Under the pieces are notes generated by a model. That model worked only from the letters and a program-made list of their open reading frames with translations. It was not told the origin of the DNA and did no database searches. 32,408 nt of DNA from contig NW_003116467.1 of the NCBI RefSeq assembly GCF_000003605.2, positions 118,436-150,843 on the forward strand, in the 5' to 3' direction. Source of the stretch: Saccoglossus kowalevskii (lineage: Eukaryota > Hemichordata > Enteropneusta > Harrimaniidae). Shown in pieces: positions 30,153 through 32,408 of the stretch (position 1 is its first letter; every line of letters begins with the position of its first letter). Made by a program: the position numbers and the translations under genes.

Positions 30153-30522
30153 CCCCGCCGGCACCTCACAGTGTTGTACGATGCCATTCCAAAACAAGAA
30201 CCACCCAGCAGGGTTGATACCAGTTGGAGAGTATCTAATGAGCCAACCTTACGAGCACCCTATGCAGCAGATAGATTGGGTCAAACTGATGCCGAAGAAA
30301 GCCGACGGTAACGGTTATTGGGCATATGACGAACCCAATGAGTCTGGCAGGTCGTACATGTCTCTACATCCGGGCTGTTTTGTACTGAACTCCGTTACCG
30401 TAGATACGTGCGAGTCCAATAAAGGCACGTGTTGGATGCAGACTAAAGCTGTCCTAGAGGGCGGCACATTCTTCAATGAATGGGACGGTGACTTCTATTC
30501 AGGGATACTTCGTGTTATTTGA
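30153..30522 (+). CDS. Secreted Cys-rich protein, exon 3: Tlde1/DUF2778-like core domain (tentative)
   Basis: Codes residues 81-203 and the TGA stop. The acceptor is ctgtag at 30152. The order of motifs resembles Tlde1/DUF2778, an L,D-transpeptidase (YkuD)-like domain of bacterial type VI effectors: GLIPVGEY (bacterial G-x-IP-x-G-x-Y), WVKLMPK (a P-containing strand), SGRSYMSLHPG (GRSGF-x-IHG-like, with His153), then SNKGTCWM (S-x-GC-like, with Cys174). The family would use the His and Cys to cut or exchange peptidoglycan peptides. Here the His-Cys distance is 21 residues, longer than in the bacterial forms I recall, and GC is replaced by GTC. Mature Cys number is 11, so one may be free. The gene structure is firm; the family assignment is a hypothesis. 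Confidence 0.8.
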
Positions 30523-30626
30523 AACGTTGTTTAGTTGTAACATTGTTTAGAAGGACATATTTCCGTTCGAATAGTCTTTGTTGGTAGATCCATTATTTTT
30601 TGTAATAGTCATGACGCTCGGCATTG

Positions 30627-30925
30627 AAGGACGGTGGTCGTCGCGCCACGCATGCGCGAGATATGGGTCTCATATAAGTACTAGCAAAAAAATGATGGCG
30701 ACTTTGACTGTTGTGCACACCCATGATTATAAAATGAGCGGTTACCTAGTTTAATTAGAATTTTTTTTTGGTGATTGGATGGTATCGAAGAGGTCGCCAG
30801 TGGTAATTAGTGCAAATGACCCAGCTCAATACTCGTACCAGTGATGTCATTAAAAAAAGCGCACTGGATTGTGGGAAAATCAATGTTTATCAACACACAT
30901 GCGCGGCGCGACGACCACCACCCTT
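30627..30925. mobile_element. 299-bp MITE with about 30-bp inverted repeats
   Basis: The left end AAGGACGGTGGTCGTCGCGC then CACGCATG pairs with the right end, which reads AAGGGTGGTGGTCGTCGCGC then CGCGCATG. The ends are GC-rich and the interior AT-rich with no ORF. No clear target duplication was found. It lies about 100 bp beyond the stop codon of the secreted-protein gene, probably in its 3' UTR. Confidence 0.82.
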
Positions 30926-30977
30926 TATAAGCTTATGATGAAAGAAAAAAGTATATTAAGGGAAAAATGTCGTCGTC

Positions 30978-30983
30978 AATAAA
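30978..30983 (+). terminator. Possible polyadenylation signal of the secreted-protein gene
   Basis: The first AATAAA after the stop codon (456 nt downstream), just beyond the MITE. No earlier canonical signal is present, so the MITE would be transcribed in the 3' UTR. Confidence 0.4.
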
Positions 30984-32408
30984 TTTACTAATTCTATTCC
31001 AAACTTTATCAAACTTGGTCACCTAATTCATCAGTATAAAATCTTTCCTTAGTGCGGTGTGAAAATGTCATGCAAAAATTGAGAAAGTAATCGAGAAAAT
31101 CTGATAACAATCATTACTGTTTCTACTTGACTGATTACTGGTGATACACATTCAAAGGTCACTGGTCCCAGTGGAAATATACATTGTTGTACGTGTTCAA
31201 TGAAGTAAATCATTTATCTTGTAATCAATATCATTGGTAATGTTTCTCCAATATCTGGGTTTCAATGTCAACTCATGGAGACAATTGTTGAACAGTCTAC
31301 TACATTTGCAAACATACCAATAAAAACATAAATATTACTTATAATAAAACTATCTTAACAGAAAACACGATGTCAGATAATCGATATAAGCACACCTTTG
31401 ATCAAGATCTGAAGCCTATAAATCAAAATTCGCAGCAATTTGTCTCTGCTATTAGAACACAATCATAAACTTTCATAATACTATATTAAAAACACACTTC
31501 AAAGACGAAGATTGCAGTTATTGAAGATGTAGATTCTCGGGAGGCAACATTACTGTTGACTTCTATCGGACACATAGAGGGCGCTTTTTACTTTTCATGT
31601 AATAGTCATCACACAATGAATATAATGAGCAGTTCATATTTGTCTCAGTAAGTCATTAATTTCTAAAAAAAGATACCTGTACAAAATACTTGGGCAAAAA
31701 CCAGCTAAGATTTTCTGTTATCTTGCATGTTTACGTTTACGTTCACGTCTAAATGCAGCACTTTTTTCTGAGATAAGGCATTTGTTTTTTTACTAAAATA
31801 TCTAAATAATAAATATAACAAAGGGCAAGGTCACCATAGTTTAATTATGTTTTTTCAAAGCTGACCCTTGTAAATTTTGTTTCTTCTGCATTTATGTAAT
31901 GGTCAACCTTATCTAACGTGTTGGCTTTGTGCTTCGACATGATTTACGTTGGTCTCATTCAAATTACAAGCTTGCTGACATCTAGACAGATTGAAGATCC
32001 ACATTGTTCAAACCACATCATGTAAAATGCATTTGATCAACTCTTGCTGGATCATTAAAAAAACCTAGTGTGCCTTTGAAATATCTTTATTTGTATGTCA
32101 TGTTGTGCCTTACTGTTTTACATGTATTCTTTGGACTTGCCTACTTCTACACAGATTGAAGATCAGGTTGGTCAAAATATATTTCGTCCATGTTGCTTAT
32201 TCATAAGTGAAATGTAGTGTGCTTTCGAACTATCAGTACATCGTTTTGTAGTATAACTAACAATAAAGCCAAGCATGTGCGATTGAAGTGCGATACTCTA
32301 ATAAGTTGTGTCGACCACGAACTTCAGAATGCCATGTTTCAAATTACAGTATTAAGGTGTACAAATTGCCAGGATAAATTGTACTTAAAATTACAGCATT
32401 AAATTTAG
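30984..32408. other. Right-end intergenic region, no gene seen
   Basis: AT-rich sequence without a recognised exon. A diverged tandem duplication of about 165 bp starts at 31971 and 32136, sharing CAGATTGAAGATC and AGTGTGC(C/T)TT words. The short terminal ORF (32217-32402) has no features. Confidence 0.5.
31971..32300. repeat. Diverged tandem duplication, period about 165 bp
   Basis: CTTGCTGACATCTAGACAGA and CTTGCCTACTTCTACACAGA head the two copies. Both continue TTGAAGATC, later TAGTGTGCCTTTGAA versus TAGTGTGCTTTCGAA. The second copy fades around 32300. Confidence 0.6.

Overview
The window is eukaryotic nuclear DNA from an invertebrate animal, probably a marine bilaterian. It has AT-rich noncoding sequence, genes split by GT-AG introns, many short inverted-repeat transposons, three large minisatellites and one assembly gap (N run 19164-19492). 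The phylum cannot be fixed from the sequence; the frequent TACATGTA-type words are only a weak hint of a mollusc, brachiopod, hemichordate or similar genome.

Four multi-exon genes can be assembled with matching splice phases. (1) EFTUD2 (U5 snRNP GTPase, Snu114), minus strand: exon 1 at 6762-6872 and exon 2 at 2249-2481, the rest running off the left edge. (2) A SNAG-domain C2H2 repressor, minus strand: a 19-codon first exon at 13694-13751 encoding MPRSFLVKK, joined to a large exon at 9846-11086 with an acidic linker and six FEZ/GFI-like zinc fingers. A separate ZAD-like ORF (11795-12106) sits in its intron. (3) RPL36A (ribosomal protein eL42), plus strand: five exons from 17364 to about 22900, complete at 104 residues. 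It has a GC-AG last intron and Val where the family has the Pro that governs cycloheximide sensitivity. (4) A 203-residue secreted cysteine-rich protein, plus strand: three exons, 27803-30522. Its core resembles the bacterial Tlde1/DUF2778 L,D-transpeptidase-like domain; this is the most novel candidate in the window.

The first intron of EFTUD2 (2482-6761) holds a zinc-finger ORF cut near its start by a 234-bp inverted-repeat element, two MITEs with TACTGTA ends, and one copy of a dispersed repeat. Between EFTUD2 and the SNAG gene lies a 37-bp minisatellite. A 52-bp minisatellite lies upstream of RPL36A, and a roughly 1.8-kb 26-bp minisatellite lies downstream of it. RPL36A intron 2 carries a hAT element with perfect 14-bp ends and an 8-bp target duplication. 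The right end (30984-32408) shows no gene.

The four genes are not an operon and no joint pathway is implied: splicing, transcriptional repression, translation and an extracellular protein are simply neighbours. Two EFTUD2 exons, two SNAG-gene exons, five RPL36A exons and three exons of the secreted gene are supported by reading frame, splice sites and phase. Family assignments were made from recalled family signatures, without database searches.
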